The translations under genes and the position numbers were made by a program. DNA of 64,000 bases. It comes from JAWKXU01 sp964468045 (GTDB lineage: Bacteria; Pseudomonadota; Alphaproteobacteria; Sphingomonadales; Sphingomonadaceae). The first letter of the stretch is position 1. Each line of letters begins with the position of its first letter. Shown one piece after another: positions 17,200-25,490 of this stretch. The stretch is from contig CAYXTO010000006.1 in NCBI GenBank assembly GCA_964468045.1, positions 1 through 64,000 of the forward strand, given 5' to 3'. Under the pieces are notes generated by a model, which saw only the letters and a list, made by a program, of their open reading frames with translations, ran no database searches and had not been told where the DNA came from.

Positions 17200-17844
17200 T
17201 CAGCCGACACTCGCGGCGGCGGACACCGCGCATAGCTCGCGGGTTTCCTCGCCCCCGCCGCCGAGCAGGGTGATGGCCAGGAACCCGCCCACCACCAGCA
17301 GCAGGAAAATCGCGGTCGCGGTGCCCAGATATTCATCGATGAAGCGCTTGATCGAGGCGCCGAACAGGCGGAACAGCACGCCCACGATCATGAAGCTGAT
17401 CGAGCGCGAGACGATGCTGGCCAGGATGAAGGGCACCAGCGCCATGTGGATGAAACCGGCGGTGATCGTCAGCAGCTTGAAGGGGATCGGCGTGGCCCCC
17501 TTGATCATGATGATCTCCGCGCCGTATTCGCGCAGATAGCAGGCCGCCACCGGGAAGCTTTCGGTCATCCCCAGCCAGGCCAGCAGTTGCGTCCCGACCG
17601 TATCGTACAGCCCCCAGCCGATCGCATAGCCCAGCAGCCCGCCCAGCACCGAGGCGAAGGTGGCGACCGCCGCGAACTTCACCGCCTTCTTCGGCTCGGC
17701 CAGGCACATCAGCCCCAGCAGCGGGTGCGGCGGGATGGGAAAGAAGCTCGCCTCGACGAAGCTGAACATGGCCAGCCACCAGACCGCGTGCGGGTGAGCC
17801 GCCTTGGCCATGGTCCAGTCGTAGAGGCTGCGCAGCATGGCCAT
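17200..17844 (-). CDS. VTT-domain (DedA/YqaA-like) membrane protein
   Basis: This 214-residue inner-membrane protein has several predicted spans. FVEASFFPIPPHPLLGLMCL carries the E-x-x-F-P-(x)-P-P hairpin of the SNARE-associated/VTT family, and ATPIPFKLLTITAGF is the second conserved re-entrant segment. The family is linked to lipid flipping and envelope homeostasis; the YqaA subgroup is otherwise uncharacterised. ATG 17844 is chosen because this is where the conserved sequence begins. The same frame stays open far upstream, but that extension is antisense to the glycosyltransferase. Confidence 0.85.
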   Translation of the reverse strand: MAMLRSLYDWTMAKAAHPHAVWWLAMFSFVEASFFPIPPHPLLGLMCLAEPKKAVKFAAVATFASVLGGLLGYAIGWGLYDTVGTQLLAWLGMTESFPVAACYLREYGAEIIMIKGATPIPFKLLTITAGFIHMALVPFILASIVSRSISFMIVGVLFRLFGASIKRFIDEYLGTATAIFLLLVVGGFLAITLLGGGGEETRELCAVSAAASVG

Positions 17845-18099
17845 CCGATATCCTTCGCGGTTGCACACTACGCTTAGGGGAGGCGATTCCCCCGGGCAAG
17901 CGCTTGCGCGTGCTCGGCCGCGCTCCGGGCGAAATTGGCGATCCGGAAGGCATCCGGGGCAAAAATGGTGCGATTCGTCGCAAGGACCGTTGCTCCCGGG
18001 ATAACCATATCCATTGAGGCCGAAGCTTTGTCGGGTTGGCGCAAAGGCAATAATCATCCGGTCGCGTGGCCGCCCGATTTCAATTGCGAGGTTTGGCAC

Positions 18100-20040
18100 G
18101 TGCCGTTTCCCGCCCGCGCGGATTTCGATCCGTGGCTCATCCATTGCGCCGCAATGACGCTGTTGATCGCCCTGTGGGCGGCCCGTCCTTTCTTTTCCGG
18201 CGTTCTTCCCGGCGCGTGGAAGCAGCGGTTCGCTGCGGAAGGAACGATCGAGCTCGCGGCGGTGTCGCTGGCCGGCCTCGGGCTTTCGGCGCTGCTGACG
18301 GGCAGCATCGCCGCCGTGCTGCCACCATTCCTGTTCGTGCTGTCGGCCGCGCTGCTGATCCGCCGGCTGGCGTGGCGGCTGACGGGGCCGGGCGCGGCCT
18401 GGCTGACCATCGAATTCGTGGCCCTGCTGGTCGGCTGGTTCTGGACCTGCCAGTTCATCCACGAGGCGGCATTGCCCTATGCCGGGGAAGTGCTGGCGCT
18501 GTGCGGCATCACGGCCGGGCTGGGCCTCGCCCTGCTCGGGCGGATCGAACGGATCGCCCGCGAAGCGATGCTGACCCATGAATGGTGGCAGCTTCCCGTT
18601 TCCGCCCCCTCTTCCGCCCGAATCGATCGCAAGCCGGTGCAGCCGTACCGGGTCTCCATCCACCTGCCGTGCTACGCGGAGCCGCCCGCGGTGGTGAAGG
18701 AAACCATGAACCGGCTGGCGGCGCTGGATTACGGCAATTTCGAAGTGCTGGTGTGCGACAACAACACCCGGGACGAAGCGTTGTGGCGCCCGCTGGACGA
18801 GCATTGCCGCCGGTTGAACGCGGCGGCGGGCAAGGAAATCTTCCGTTTCTTCCACATATCCCCGCTGCCGGGGGCCAAGGCGGGCGCGCTCAATTTCTGC
18901 CTGGAGCGGATGGACCCGGCAACCGAGATCGTCGCGGTGGTCGATGCCGACTATTATTCCGAGCCGGATTTCCTGTCGCGGCTGGTGCCCTTCTTCGACG
19001 ATGCCCGGGTGGGTTATGTCCAGACCCCGCATGATTACCGCGATTATGCGGGCAATCCCTATCTGACCGGCAGCTATTGGGAATACATGCCCAACAACAA
19101 GGTCGATATGCCGGGGGTCAGCGAATATGGCGGCGCCTTCACCATCGGCACGATGTGCCTGTTGCGGGCGCGCGTGCTGCGCGCGGTCGGCGGCTGGGCG
19201 GAATGGTGCCTGACCGAGGATTCCGAAGTATCCGTGCGCCTGCGCGCCGCCGGCTTCAGCGGGATCTACCTGCGCGAGACCTTCGGGCGCGGCCTGATCC
19301 CGGACAGCTTCGAGGATTACAAGAAGCAGCGCTTCCGCTGGACGGCGGGCCCGGTGCAGCAATTGCGGCGCCACTGGCGGCTGTTCCTGCCTTCGCCCTG
19401 GGCCAGGTCGATGCCGGGCTGGACCAAGCTGCTGGAGGTGCTGCGCTGCATCGCCCCGCTGCAGGCGCTGGCCGGCGTGATATCCGGCCTGCTGCTGATG
19501 GGCGGGATCGCCGCGGCCGTCGCCACCGGCGCGATGGCCCCCCTGGTTGTGCCCGCCGTCACCTGGGCGATCCTGCCGCTGGCCGGTGCGACCCTGCTGG
19601 TGCGGACCTGGCATCGCTATCGCCTGAGCGGCTGCCGGCGGATCGGCGAGATGGTGCGCGGCGAGATCGCGCGCGCCTCGCTCACCTATGTCGTGCTGCT
19701 GGCGGGAGTCGCGGGCCTATCGAGCAAGCCGCTGGCCTGGCGGCGCACCCCGAAGTTCGGCGCCAACGGCGGGTTGCGCTCCGCCATCGGCGCGGCCCTG
19801 CCCGAAACCCTGCTGGGGGGCGCCTGCCTGGCCGCCTCCGCCGCCGCCCTGTCGGCCCATGCGGCGCTGGGCACGGGCTTTGCCGCGCTGGCCGCCGGCG
19901 GGCTGCTGCTGTCCGGCCTGTGCTTCCTCGCCGCGCCCTACATGGCGGGGCTGGCCTGGGTGGAAGCGCGCAAGGGCGAGGATGGCGGCCTGCCCGACGA
20001 TCGCGACAGCCCGGCGTGGGAGGTGCCCGCCGTGGCCTGA
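18100..20040 (+). CDS. Membrane family-2 glycosyltransferase (cellulose-synthase-like)
   Basis: This is a processive-type GT2 glycosyltransferase of about 646 residues. Four N-terminal spans are followed by a cytoplasmic catalytic domain and C-terminal spans. Catalytic landmarks are IHLPCYAEPP, VVDADYYSEPDF with DxD at D282-D284, LTEDSE (T372-E-D), and KKQRFRW (Q410-x-x-R-W). These fit synthases of beta-glucans and similar surface polysaccharides; the sugar cannot be read. I chose GTG 18100 because GAGG lies eight bases upstream; an in-frame extension to 17935 looks non-coding. No bcsB or exporter is adjacent. Confidence 0.85.
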   Translation: MPFPARADFDPWLIHCAAMTLLIALWAARPFFSGVLPGAWKQRFAAEGTIELAAVSLAGLGLSALLTGSIAAVLPPFLFVLSAALLIRRLAWRLTGPGAAWLTIEFVALLVGWFWTCQFIHEAALPYAGEVLALCGITAGLGLALLGRIERIAREAMLTHEWWQLPVSAPSSARIDRKPVQPYRVSIHLPCYAEPPAVVKETMNRLAALDYGNFEVLVCDNNTRDEALWRPLDEHCRRLNAAAGKEIFRFFHISPLPGAKAGALNFCLERMDPATEIVAVVDADYYSEPDFLSRLVPFFDDARVGYVQTPHDYRDYAGNPYLTGSYWEYMPNNKVDMPGVSEYGGAFTIGTMCLLRARVLRAVGGWAEWCLTEDSEVSVRLRAAGFSGIYLRETFGRGLIPDSFEDYKKQRFRWTAGPVQQLRRHWRLFLPSPWARSMPGWTKLLEVLRCIAPLQALAGVISGLLLMGGIAAAVATGAMAPLVVPAVTWAILPLAGATLLVRTWHRYRLSGCRRIGEMVRGEIARASLTYVVLLAGVAGLSSKPLAWRRTPKFGANGGLRSAIGAALPETLLGGACLAASAAALSAHAALGTGFAALAAGGLLLSGLCFLAAPYMAGLAWVEARKGEDGGLPDDRDSPAWEVPAVA

Positions 20041-20080
20041 GCGCCCCCGGTGGCAGGCGGAAACCCAGACATTATCCGTC

Positions 20081-20153
20081 ATGCCAGCGAAAGCTGGCAT
20101 CTCTCTCGACAACGTGCCCCGCCCTTCACAACGATCCCAGCCTGCGCTGGGAT
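20081..20153. repeat. Two short hairpin repeats of the GCTGG type
   Basis: Two perfect 8-bp stems lie in tandem: ATGCCAGC-GAAA-GCTGGCAT (20081-20100) and ATCCCAGC-CTGC-GCTGGGAT (20134-20153). A further GCTGGCATGACG half-unit lies near 20164. Repeats of this look are scattered in sphingomonad intergenic regions, and they may act as a terminator for the glycosyltransferase gene. Confidence 0.6.
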
Positions 20154-20206
20154 GACGTGTGGGGCTGGCATGACGAGGCGCAAGACACCTTCCTGGCATC
20201 CTCTTG

Positions 20207-20223
20207 ATAACCTATTTGGTTAT
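20207..20223. promoter_or_regulatory. Inverted repeat next to the GTA promoter (candidate operator)
   Basis: ATAACC-TATTT-GGTTAT is a perfect 6-5-6 inverted repeat whose right arm ends six bases before the -35 box of the GTA promoter. It could be a regulator site. No known binding protein is assigned. Confidence 0.4.
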
Positions 20224-20229
20224 TTACTC

Positions 20230-20258
20230 TTGACATCATGACGCTGTTTGGGTACAAA
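20230..20258 (+). promoter_or_regulatory. Sigma70-like promoter of the GTA cluster
   Basis: A consensus TTGACA (20230-20235) is separated by 17 bases from TACAAA (20253-20258), about 75 bases before the first GTA gene. This is a strong predicted housekeeping-type promoter. In Rhodobacter the cluster is driven by GafA under CtrA control, and no clear CtrA box is seen here. Confidence 0.55.
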
Positions 20259-20332
20259 TCAGGAACATCGCGATAAGGCGATTCGGGCGCTCCGCCCGCT
20301 CCAAACCAAACCAGCAAACGGATATCATCGTC

Positions 20333-20839
20333 ATGGCGAACCGCGCCGCGCGCCCAACCGCGCGCACCAAACTGCATCCCGCACAGAAGGCCGGGGAAAA
20401 GGACAGGCTCGACCGCCATTGGCGGCGTCTGTTCCTCGACACTCTGGCGGACACCTCCAACGTCACCCGATCCGCACAGGCGGCGGGCATCAACCCGGCC
20501 CGCGCCTATCTCGTGCGCCGGATCGAGCCGGAGTTCGCCCGCCAGTGGCGCGCCGCGCTGCTCGAAGGCTACGAGAACCTGGAAATGGAGACGCTTCATC
20601 GCCTGCGCAGCGGCACGGCGAAGGACGATCCGAAATTCGACATCGCCAATGCGATCCGCCTGCTGGTACTGCACCGGGAAACCGTGGCCAGGCAGCGGGC
20701 GGACCACATGCCGGCCGACGAAGGCTCCATCCTCGCCTCGATCAACGCCAAGTTCGCCGCCCGGCGGGCCCGGGAGCAGGCGGTTGCCGCCCTGTTCGGG
20801 AAGGAAGCCCGCAAGCCGGCGAGCGGCGGCCGTGATTGA
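20333..20839 (+). CDS. GTA small terminase-like protein (RcGTA g1 position)
   Basis: This 168-residue basic protein is the first gene of the GTA cluster. It carries a predicted helix-turn-helix, TSNVTRSAQAAGINPARAYLVRR (about residues 42-64), then a helical region and a Lys/Arg-rich tail. In RcGTA, g1 acts as the small terminase that feeds DNA to the motor without sequence-specific cos/pac recognition. The position, size and fold support the same role, but sequence similarity is inferred, not measured. It overlaps terL by eight bases. Confidence 0.75.
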   Translation: MANRAARPTARTKLHPAQKAGEKDRLDRHWRRLFLDTLADTSNVTRSAQAAGINPARAYLVRRIEPEFARQWRAALLEGYENLEMETLHRLRSGTAKDDPKFDIANAIRLLVLHRETVARQRADHMPADEGSILASINAKFAARRAREQAVAALFGKEARKPASGGRD

Positions 20840-22163
20840 GCCGGATCACCTGCGCTGGCTCGAGGCGATCGGGGAAGCCGGCCGCGACGCCTGCCTGGCC
20901 GAGCTGCGCGAGACCGAGCAGCAAATGCTGGACCGGCACTGGCCGCTGTGGGCCCGGCCCGAGCAGTTGCCCCCGCCGAGCGACTGGCGCATCTGGCTGA
21001 TCTGCGCCGGGCGCGGCTTCGGCAAGACCCGCGCCGGGGCGGAATGGGTGCGCCATGTCGCCGGCGCGGACCCGCAGGCGCGGATCGCCCTGATCGGAGC
21101 ATCCATGGCGGAAACCCGCGCGATCATGGTGGAGGGCGAGAGCGGCATATTGGCGGTCTCCCCGCCGCATGGCCGCCCGCTGTTCGAGCCTTCGCTGCGG
21201 CGGCTCAGCTGGCCGAACGGGGCGCGGGCCTTCCTCTATTCGGCGGCCGAGCCGGAAGGGCTGCGCGGGCCGCAGCACAGCCATGCCTGGTGCGACGAGA
21301 TCGGCAAGTGGGACGCCAGCGGCGGACGGGCTCTGCGGACCTGGGACAATCTACTGCTGGGGATGCGCTCGGGCGAGGATGGCCGCATCGTGGCCATCAC
21401 CACGCCGCGCGCCGTGCCGCTGGTGCAGCGGCTGATCGCGGAGGAGAACACCGGCGAAGTCGCGATCACGCGCGGCTCCACCTACGACAATGCCGCCAAC
21501 CTGCCCGCCCGGTTCATCCGCGCCATGCATCGCCAGTTCGGCACTGGCGCCTTTGCCCGGCAGGAGCTGGGGGGCGAGATGCTGGAGGACGTGGAAGGCG
21601 CGCTGTGGAGCCGGGCCCTGCTGGAGCAGTGCCGCGCGGCAACGCCCGGCGAACCGCCGGTCCGGATCGTGGTCGGGGTCGATCCGCCCGCTTCGGCCCA
21701 GGGCGACGAATGCGGCATCGTGGTGGCCGGGATCACCGGCACGGGCCTGGGGCTGGTGCTGGCGGATTGCTCGGTCGCCCGCCCCAGCCCGGAGCGCTGG
21801 GCACGGGCCGTGGCCACGGCGGCGGAGCACTGGCGGGCCGACCGCGTGGTCGCCGAAGCGAACCAGGGCGGCGCGATGGTGGCCAGCGTGCTGCGCGCCG
21901 CCGATCACGCCCTGCCGGTCCGCCTCGTCCATGCCAGCCGGGGCAAGGCCGCGCGGGCGGAGCCGGTCGCCGCGCTGTATGAGGCCGGACGGGTGCGCCA
22001 TGCCGGCGGCTTTCCCGCGCTGGAGGACCAGCTGTGCGGGCTGATGCCGGGCGGAACCTATCAGGGCCCCGGCCGCAGCCCGGACCGCGCCGACGCGCTG
22101 GTCTGGGCCTTGACCGAGCTGATGCTGAAACCCCGGGTCCTGCCGCGCGTGCTGCAATTCTGA
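20832..22163 (+). CDS. GTA terminase large subunit (RcGTA g2 homologue)
   Basis: This is the packaging motor ATPase-nuclease of the GTA particle, 443 residues. Walker A is AGRGFGKTRAG (G60-T66 core), Walker B ends in WCDEIG (D155, E156), and ITTPRA is the coupling motif. The RNase H-like nuclease domain shows VGVDPPAS, VVAEANQGG and RADALVWAL, each with an acidic residue at the expected place. The start is GTG 20832, inside the end of the small terminase gene. The length is close to RcGTA g2. Confidence 0.93.
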   Translation: MIEPDHLRWLEAIGEAGRDACLAELRETEQQMLDRHWPLWARPEQLPPPSDWRIWLICAGRGFGKTRAGAEWVRHVAGADPQARIALIGASMAETRAIMVEGESGILAVSPPHGRPLFEPSLRRLSWPNGARAFLYSAAEPEGLRGPQHSHAWCDEIGKWDASGGRALRTWDNLLLGMRSGEDGRIVAITTPRAVPLVQRLIAEENTGEVAITRGSTYDNAANLPARFIRAMHRQFGTGAFARQELGGEMLEDVEGALWSRALLEQCRAATPGEPPVRIVVGVDPPASAQGDECGIVVAGITGTGLGLVLADCSVARPSPERWARAVATAAEHWRADRVVAEANQGGAMVASVLRAADHALPVRLVHASRGKAARAEPVAALYEAGRVRHAGGFPALEDQLCGLMPGGTYQGPGRSPDRADALVWALTELMLKPRVLPRVLQF

Positions 22164-22182
22164 AGCCGGCCAGCCCTCCTTT

Positions 22183-22287
22183 CCGTTCGGGCTGAGCCCT
22201 TCGACGAGGCTCAGGACAGGCCTGTCGAAGCCCAGCCTTGTCTTTCCGAAGAGCAGGACCGCCCTTCGACAAGCTCAGGGCGAACGG
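22183..22287. repeat. REP-like inverted repeat between terL and portal genes
   Basis: CCGTTCGGGCTGAGC at the left end faces GCTCAGGGCGAACGG at the right end, with inner TTCGAC..GCTCAGGAC segments. The same unit appears at 58966-59054, and a shorter core at 42672-42698. It fills most of the 172-base gap between terL and portal. Confidence 0.8.
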
Positions 22288-22335
22288 ACGAAAGATGCGC
22301 GGAAAGCTCGCGCTATCCAAACGAAAGGTCTTCCC

Positions 22336-23493
22336 ATGTCGTTCCTCTCCACCATCGCCGCCGCCTTCAAGGGCGGGGACGCGGGCCGCATGCCGCTCGC
22401 CCGCAGTGTGACATCCCCCTGGGCCCATGCCTTCGAGCGGGCGGGCCCGGCGCCGCCCTATGAATATCGCCGCGCTGTGGGCCGCGCCTATATCGAGAAC
22501 CCGGTGGCGCAGCGCGCCGTGCGGCTGGTGGCCGAAGGGGTCGGCAATGCCCCGCTGCTGTCGGATGACGAGCGGCTGCTGCCGCTGGTCGCGGCCACCA
22601 GCGCCGGACAATCGCTGCTGGAAACGCTGGCGGCGCAGGTGCTGCTGCATGGCAATGGCTATGTGCAGATATTGAAGGACGCCGCCGGGCAGCCGCTGGA
22701 GCTGTTCGCCCTGCGCCCGGAACGGGTGTCGGTGGTGCCCGATCCGCAGGGCTGGCCCGCAGCCTATGCCTACAAGGCGGGGGACCGCACCGTGCAGATC
22801 CCGCTGGAGGATGACGGCGGATGGCCCAACCTGATCCACATCCGGACCTTCCATCCCTCCTGCGACCATTACGGCGCGGGCTGCCTGTCCGCGGCGGAGC
22901 AGGCGGTGGCGATCCACAATGCCGCCGCCGCGTGGAACCGGGCCCTGCTGGAGAACGCCGCGCGGCCTTCCGGCGCGCTGCTGCTCGATGGGGGCGAGAG
23001 CGGCGGGCTGACCGCCGATCAGTTCGAGCGGCTGAAGGCGGAGCTTGCCACCGCCTTCTCGGGGCAGGCCAATGCCGGGCGGCCGATGCTGCTGGAAGGC
23101 GGGCTGAAATGGCAGAGCCTGTCGATGACCCCGGCCGACATGGACTTCGCCGGGCTGAAGGCGGCGGCGGCGCGCGATATCGCGCTGGCTTTCGGCGTGC
23201 CGCCGATGCTGCTCGGCCTGCCGGGCGATTCGACCTACGCCAATTACCGCGAGGCCAACCGCGCACTGTGGCGGCTCACCCTGCTGCCGCTGGCGGGCAA
23301 GATCCTTTCCGCCCTGTGCGAAGGGCTGGCCCCGTGGTTCCCCAGGGCGCGGCTGACGGTGGACCTCGACCATATTCCCGCCCTCGCCGAGGATCACGAG
23401 CGGCTGTGGGCGCAGCTTTCCGCCGCCGATTTCCTGAGCGACGCGGAGAAGCGGGCGATGCTGGGCCTCCAACCGGCGCAAGGAGACGCATGA
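22336..23493 (+). CDS. GTA portal protein, HK97 family (g3)
   Basis: This 385-residue protein forms the dodecameric ring through which DNA enters the capsid. Family landmarks are YEYRRAVGRAYIENPVAQRAVRLV (N-terminal helix and loop), LLHGNGYVQILKDAAG, LRPERVSVVPD, and the C-terminal ALAFGVPPMLLGLPGDSTYANYREA block, the most conserved part of HK97-type portals. AGG lies nine bases before ATG 22336. It is preceded by a REP-like repeat and coupled to the next gene by ATGA. Confidence 0.93.
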   Translation: MSFLSTIAAAFKGGDAGRMPLARSVTSPWAHAFERAGPAPPYEYRRAVGRAYIENPVAQRAVRLVAEGVGNAPLLSDDERLLPLVAATSAGQSLLETLAAQVLLHGNGYVQILKDAAGQPLELFALRPERVSVVPDPQGWPAAYAYKAGDRTVQIPLEDDGGWPNLIHIRTFHPSCDHYGAGCLSAAEQAVAIHNAAAAWNRALLENAARPSGALLLDGGESGGLTADQFERLKAELATAFSGQANAGRPMLLEGGLKWQSLSMTPADMDFAGLKAAAARDIALAFGVPPMLLGLPGDSTYANYREANRALWRLTLLPLAGKILSALCEGLAPWFPRARLTVDLDHIPALAEDHERLWAQLSAADFLSDAEKRAMLGLQPAQGDA

Positions 23494-23801
23494 TGGGCAC
23501 GGAAGGAACACTGGCGCGGCTGGCGGCGCAAGCCGCCGAAGGAGGCGGCGAGCTGGCCGCCCTGCGCGCCCTGATCGCGGAAGCGGGCGAACTGGGTGCG
23601 GACCGCGCGCTCGCCCGGCTCGGCCTGGCCGATGAAGGCGCGCGGGCAGACATCGACGAACTGCGGGTGCTGCTGCGGGCCTGGCGCGACGCCAAGGCCA
23701 GCGCCTGGAAGGCCACGCTGGACTGGGCGGTGCGCGGCTGCCTCGCCCTGCTGCTGGTCGGCATCGCCATGCGCCTGGGGGTCGGAGGGCTGCTGAAATG
23801 A
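23490..23801 (+). CDS. Small GTA protein between portal and protease (g3.5 position)
   Basis: This 103-residue protein has a helical, Ala/Leu/Glu-rich N-terminal part and a single hydrophobic segment near the C-terminus (GCLALLLVGIAMRLGVGGLL). AGGAGA lies just before the paired ATG codons, and both ends overlap neighbours as ATGA. A small gene at this place also occurs in RcGTA (g3.5, function unclear). The membrane segment is unusual for a capsid-cluster protein. Confidence 0.75.
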   Translation: MMGTEGTLARLAAQAAEGGGELAALRALIAEAGELGADRALARLGLADEGARADIDELRVLLRAWRDAKASAWKATLDWAVRGCLALLLVGIAMRLGVGGLLK

Positions 23802-24205
23802 TGCAGGCCAGCGCTATTCGCCTCGCGGGCTACGCCGCGCTGTTCGACGTGCCGGACGGCGCGCGGGACACGATCCGGCCCGGCGCGTTCCGCCGCACTC
23901 TGGCCGGACGCGACGAGCCGCTGCCGCTGCTGTGGCAGCATCGCCCCGGCCAGCGGATCGGCTGGATCGAACGCGTGGAGGAAGACCGGCGAGGCCTGCG
24001 GGTGATCGCCCGGCTGGACGACCCGCGAACCCGGGCCGCCGCCGCGCTCCGCAGCCGGGAGATCAACGGCCTCAGCTTCGGCTATCGCGCCCGCCGATAT
24101 GAACGCAGCGGCAGGAGCCGCCTGCTGCACGACATAGAGCTGTTCGAGATCAGCCTCGTCAGCCACCCGCTCCAGCATGGCGCGCGGGTGCATATGATCG
24201 CCTGA
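23798..24205 (+). CDS. GTA prohead protease, HK97 S78 family (g4)
   Basis: This is the maturation protease of the capsid, 135 residues. RLAGYAALFDVPDGARD and TIRPGAFRRTL open the fold. The catalytic His is in LLWQHRPGQ and the catalytic Ser in NGLSFGYRAR, with FEISLVSHPLQ at the end supplying the third conserved block. It is shorter than phage proteases (about 180) but similar to GTA ones. Translation is coupled to the upstream gene by ATGA; a strong terminator-like hairpin follows. Confidence 0.92.
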   Translation: MMQASAIRLAGYAALFDVPDGARDTIRPGAFRRTLAGRDEPLPLLWQHRPGQRIGWIERVEEDRRGLRVIARLDDPRTRAAAALRSREINGLSFGYRARRYERSGRSRLLHDIELFEISLVSHPLQHGARVHMIA

Positions 24206-24236
24206 TACCCATCGCCAACCATCCCACTCTCCCGAC

Positions 24237-24261
24237 GGCCGCCATTGAGGCGGCCTTTTTT
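24237..24261 (+). terminator. Intrinsic terminator-like hairpin between protease and capsid genes
   Basis: GGCCGCC (24237-24243), loop ATTGA, GGCGGCC (24249-24255) and then six T residues form a textbook rho-independent terminator inside the operon, 23 bases before the capsid ATG. It probably acts as an attenuator or as a processed 5' end for capsid mRNA. Confidence 0.75.
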
Positions 24262-24283
24262 ATGCAGAAAGGTGAACTGCCCC

Positions 24284-25423
24284 ATGGATATGGAAATCGA
24301 ACATGAGACCGAAGCGCTGGCCGCCAGCTTCGATATCGTCGCGCGTCAGGACGCGGCGGAAGGTGCGATCAAGGGGCTGCGCTCCGACGTGGACGAGGTG
24401 AAGGCCCGGCTCGACCGGGTCAGCCGCGCCGCCGCCCGCCCCGCGCTGGACGGCGCGCGCGGCGACATCGAGGTCAAGAGCTTCGTCGACAATTACCTGC
24501 GACATGGCCGCGAGACAGAGTTCAAGTCGCTGAGTGCAACCGTCCTCGCCGATGGCGGCTATGCCGTCCCGCGCGAGATCGACGCGCTGATCGCCAGCGA
24601 ATTGAAGGAGATCAGCCCGATCCGCTCCATCGCGCAAGTGGTGCAGACCGGCAGCGCCGGTTACCGCAAGCTCCTTGCCACGGGCGGCACCGCCAGCGGC
24701 TGGGTCAGCGAGACGGCGGGACGGCCGGAGACGGACGCACCGAAATTCGCCGAGATCGCCCCGCCCACCGGCGAGCTTTACGCCAATCCGGCGGCGAGCC
24801 AGGCCATGCTGGACGATGCCGCCTTCGATCTGGAAGGCTGGCTGGCCAGCGAGATCGCGATGGAATTCGCCCGAGCGGAAGGCGCGGCCTTCGTCAACGG
24901 ATCGGGCGTCAACCGGCCCAAGGGCTTCCTCGCCGCGCCGGTTTCGACCGCGAGCGATGCGGCGCGGGCGTTCGGCACGCTGCAATATGTCGGCTCTGGC
25001 GATGCGGCCGGGCTGGGCACCATGATGGAAATCGTCCTGATCGATCTGGTCCACACCATGAAGGCCGGCCATCGCCAGGGCGCAAGCTGGGTGATGAACT
25101 CCGCCACGCTGGCCGAGGTGCGCAAGCTCAAGACGGCGGACGGCGCCTTCCTGTGGCAGCCGGGGCTGGTGGAAGGCCAGCCGGACCGACTACTCGGCTA
25201 TCCGGTGGTGGAAGCGGAGGATATGCCCGATATCGCGGCGGGTGCCTTCCCCATCGCCTTTGGCAATTTCAAGGCCGGCTACCTGATCGCCGAACGCAGC
25301 GCGACCACGATCCTGCGCGATCCCTTCACCAACAAGCCCTTCGTCCATTTCTACGCCACCCGGCGCGTGGGCGGGCAGGTGCTGGATAGCGCCGCGATCA
25401 AGCTGCTGAAGATCGAGGGGTAG
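24284..25423 (+). CDS. GTA major capsid protein, HK97 fold (g5)
   Basis: This 379-residue shell protein has an N-terminal coiled-coil scaffold (delta) domain of about 75 residues (IKGLRSDVDEVKARLDRVS) that the protease would remove. The capsid core follows: SLSATVLADGGYAVPREIDA, ISPIRSIAQVVQTGSAGYRKL, WVSETAGRPETDAPKF, and the C-terminal ERSATTILRDPFTNKPFVHFYATRRVGGQV. ATG 24284 sits after a terminator-like hairpin and the gene is followed by a 16-bp perfect stem, so it is the only gene in the cluster bracketed by hairpins. Confidence 0.95.
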   Translation: MDMEIEHETEALAASFDIVARQDAAEGAIKGLRSDVDEVKARLDRVSRAAARPALDGARGDIEVKSFVDNYLRHGRETEFKSLSATVLADGGYAVPREIDALIASELKEISPIRSIAQVVQTGSAGYRKLLATGGTASGWVSETAGRPETDAPKFAEIAPPTGELYANPAASQAMLDDAAFDLEGWLASEIAMEFARAEGAAFVNGSGVNRPKGFLAAPVSTASDAARAFGTLQYVGSGDAAGLGTMMEIVLIDLVHTMKAGHRQGASWVMNSATLAEVRKLKTADGAFLWQPGLVEGQPDRLLGYPVVEAEDMPDIAAGAFPIAFGNFKAGYLIAERSATTILRDPFTNKPFVHFYATRRVGGQVLDSAAIKLLKIEG

Positions 25424-25426
25424 TTT

Positions 25427-25462
25427 TGTGCCGGCGCGGGCCGGATGGCCCGCGCCGGCACA
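25427..25462. other. Perfect 16-bp hairpin just after the capsid gene
   Basis: TGTGCCGGCGCGGGCC (25427-25442), a GGAT loop and its exact complement (25447-25462) start three bases after the capsid stop. There is no T-run, so it looks like a 3'-end stabiliser or partial stop rather than a full terminator. Confidence 0.8.
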
Positions 25463-25490
25463 TGAGGCCAATCAACAAAAGGAAACCGCG

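Noticed and set aside
17845..19614. Very long minus-strand open frame continuing upstream of the VTT-family gene (804 residues in total)
   Set aside because: It is antisense to the clearly functional glycosyltransferase. The VTT-family protein begins at 17844, and the extension is low-complexity Arg/Gly/Gln typical of a GC-rich shadow frame.
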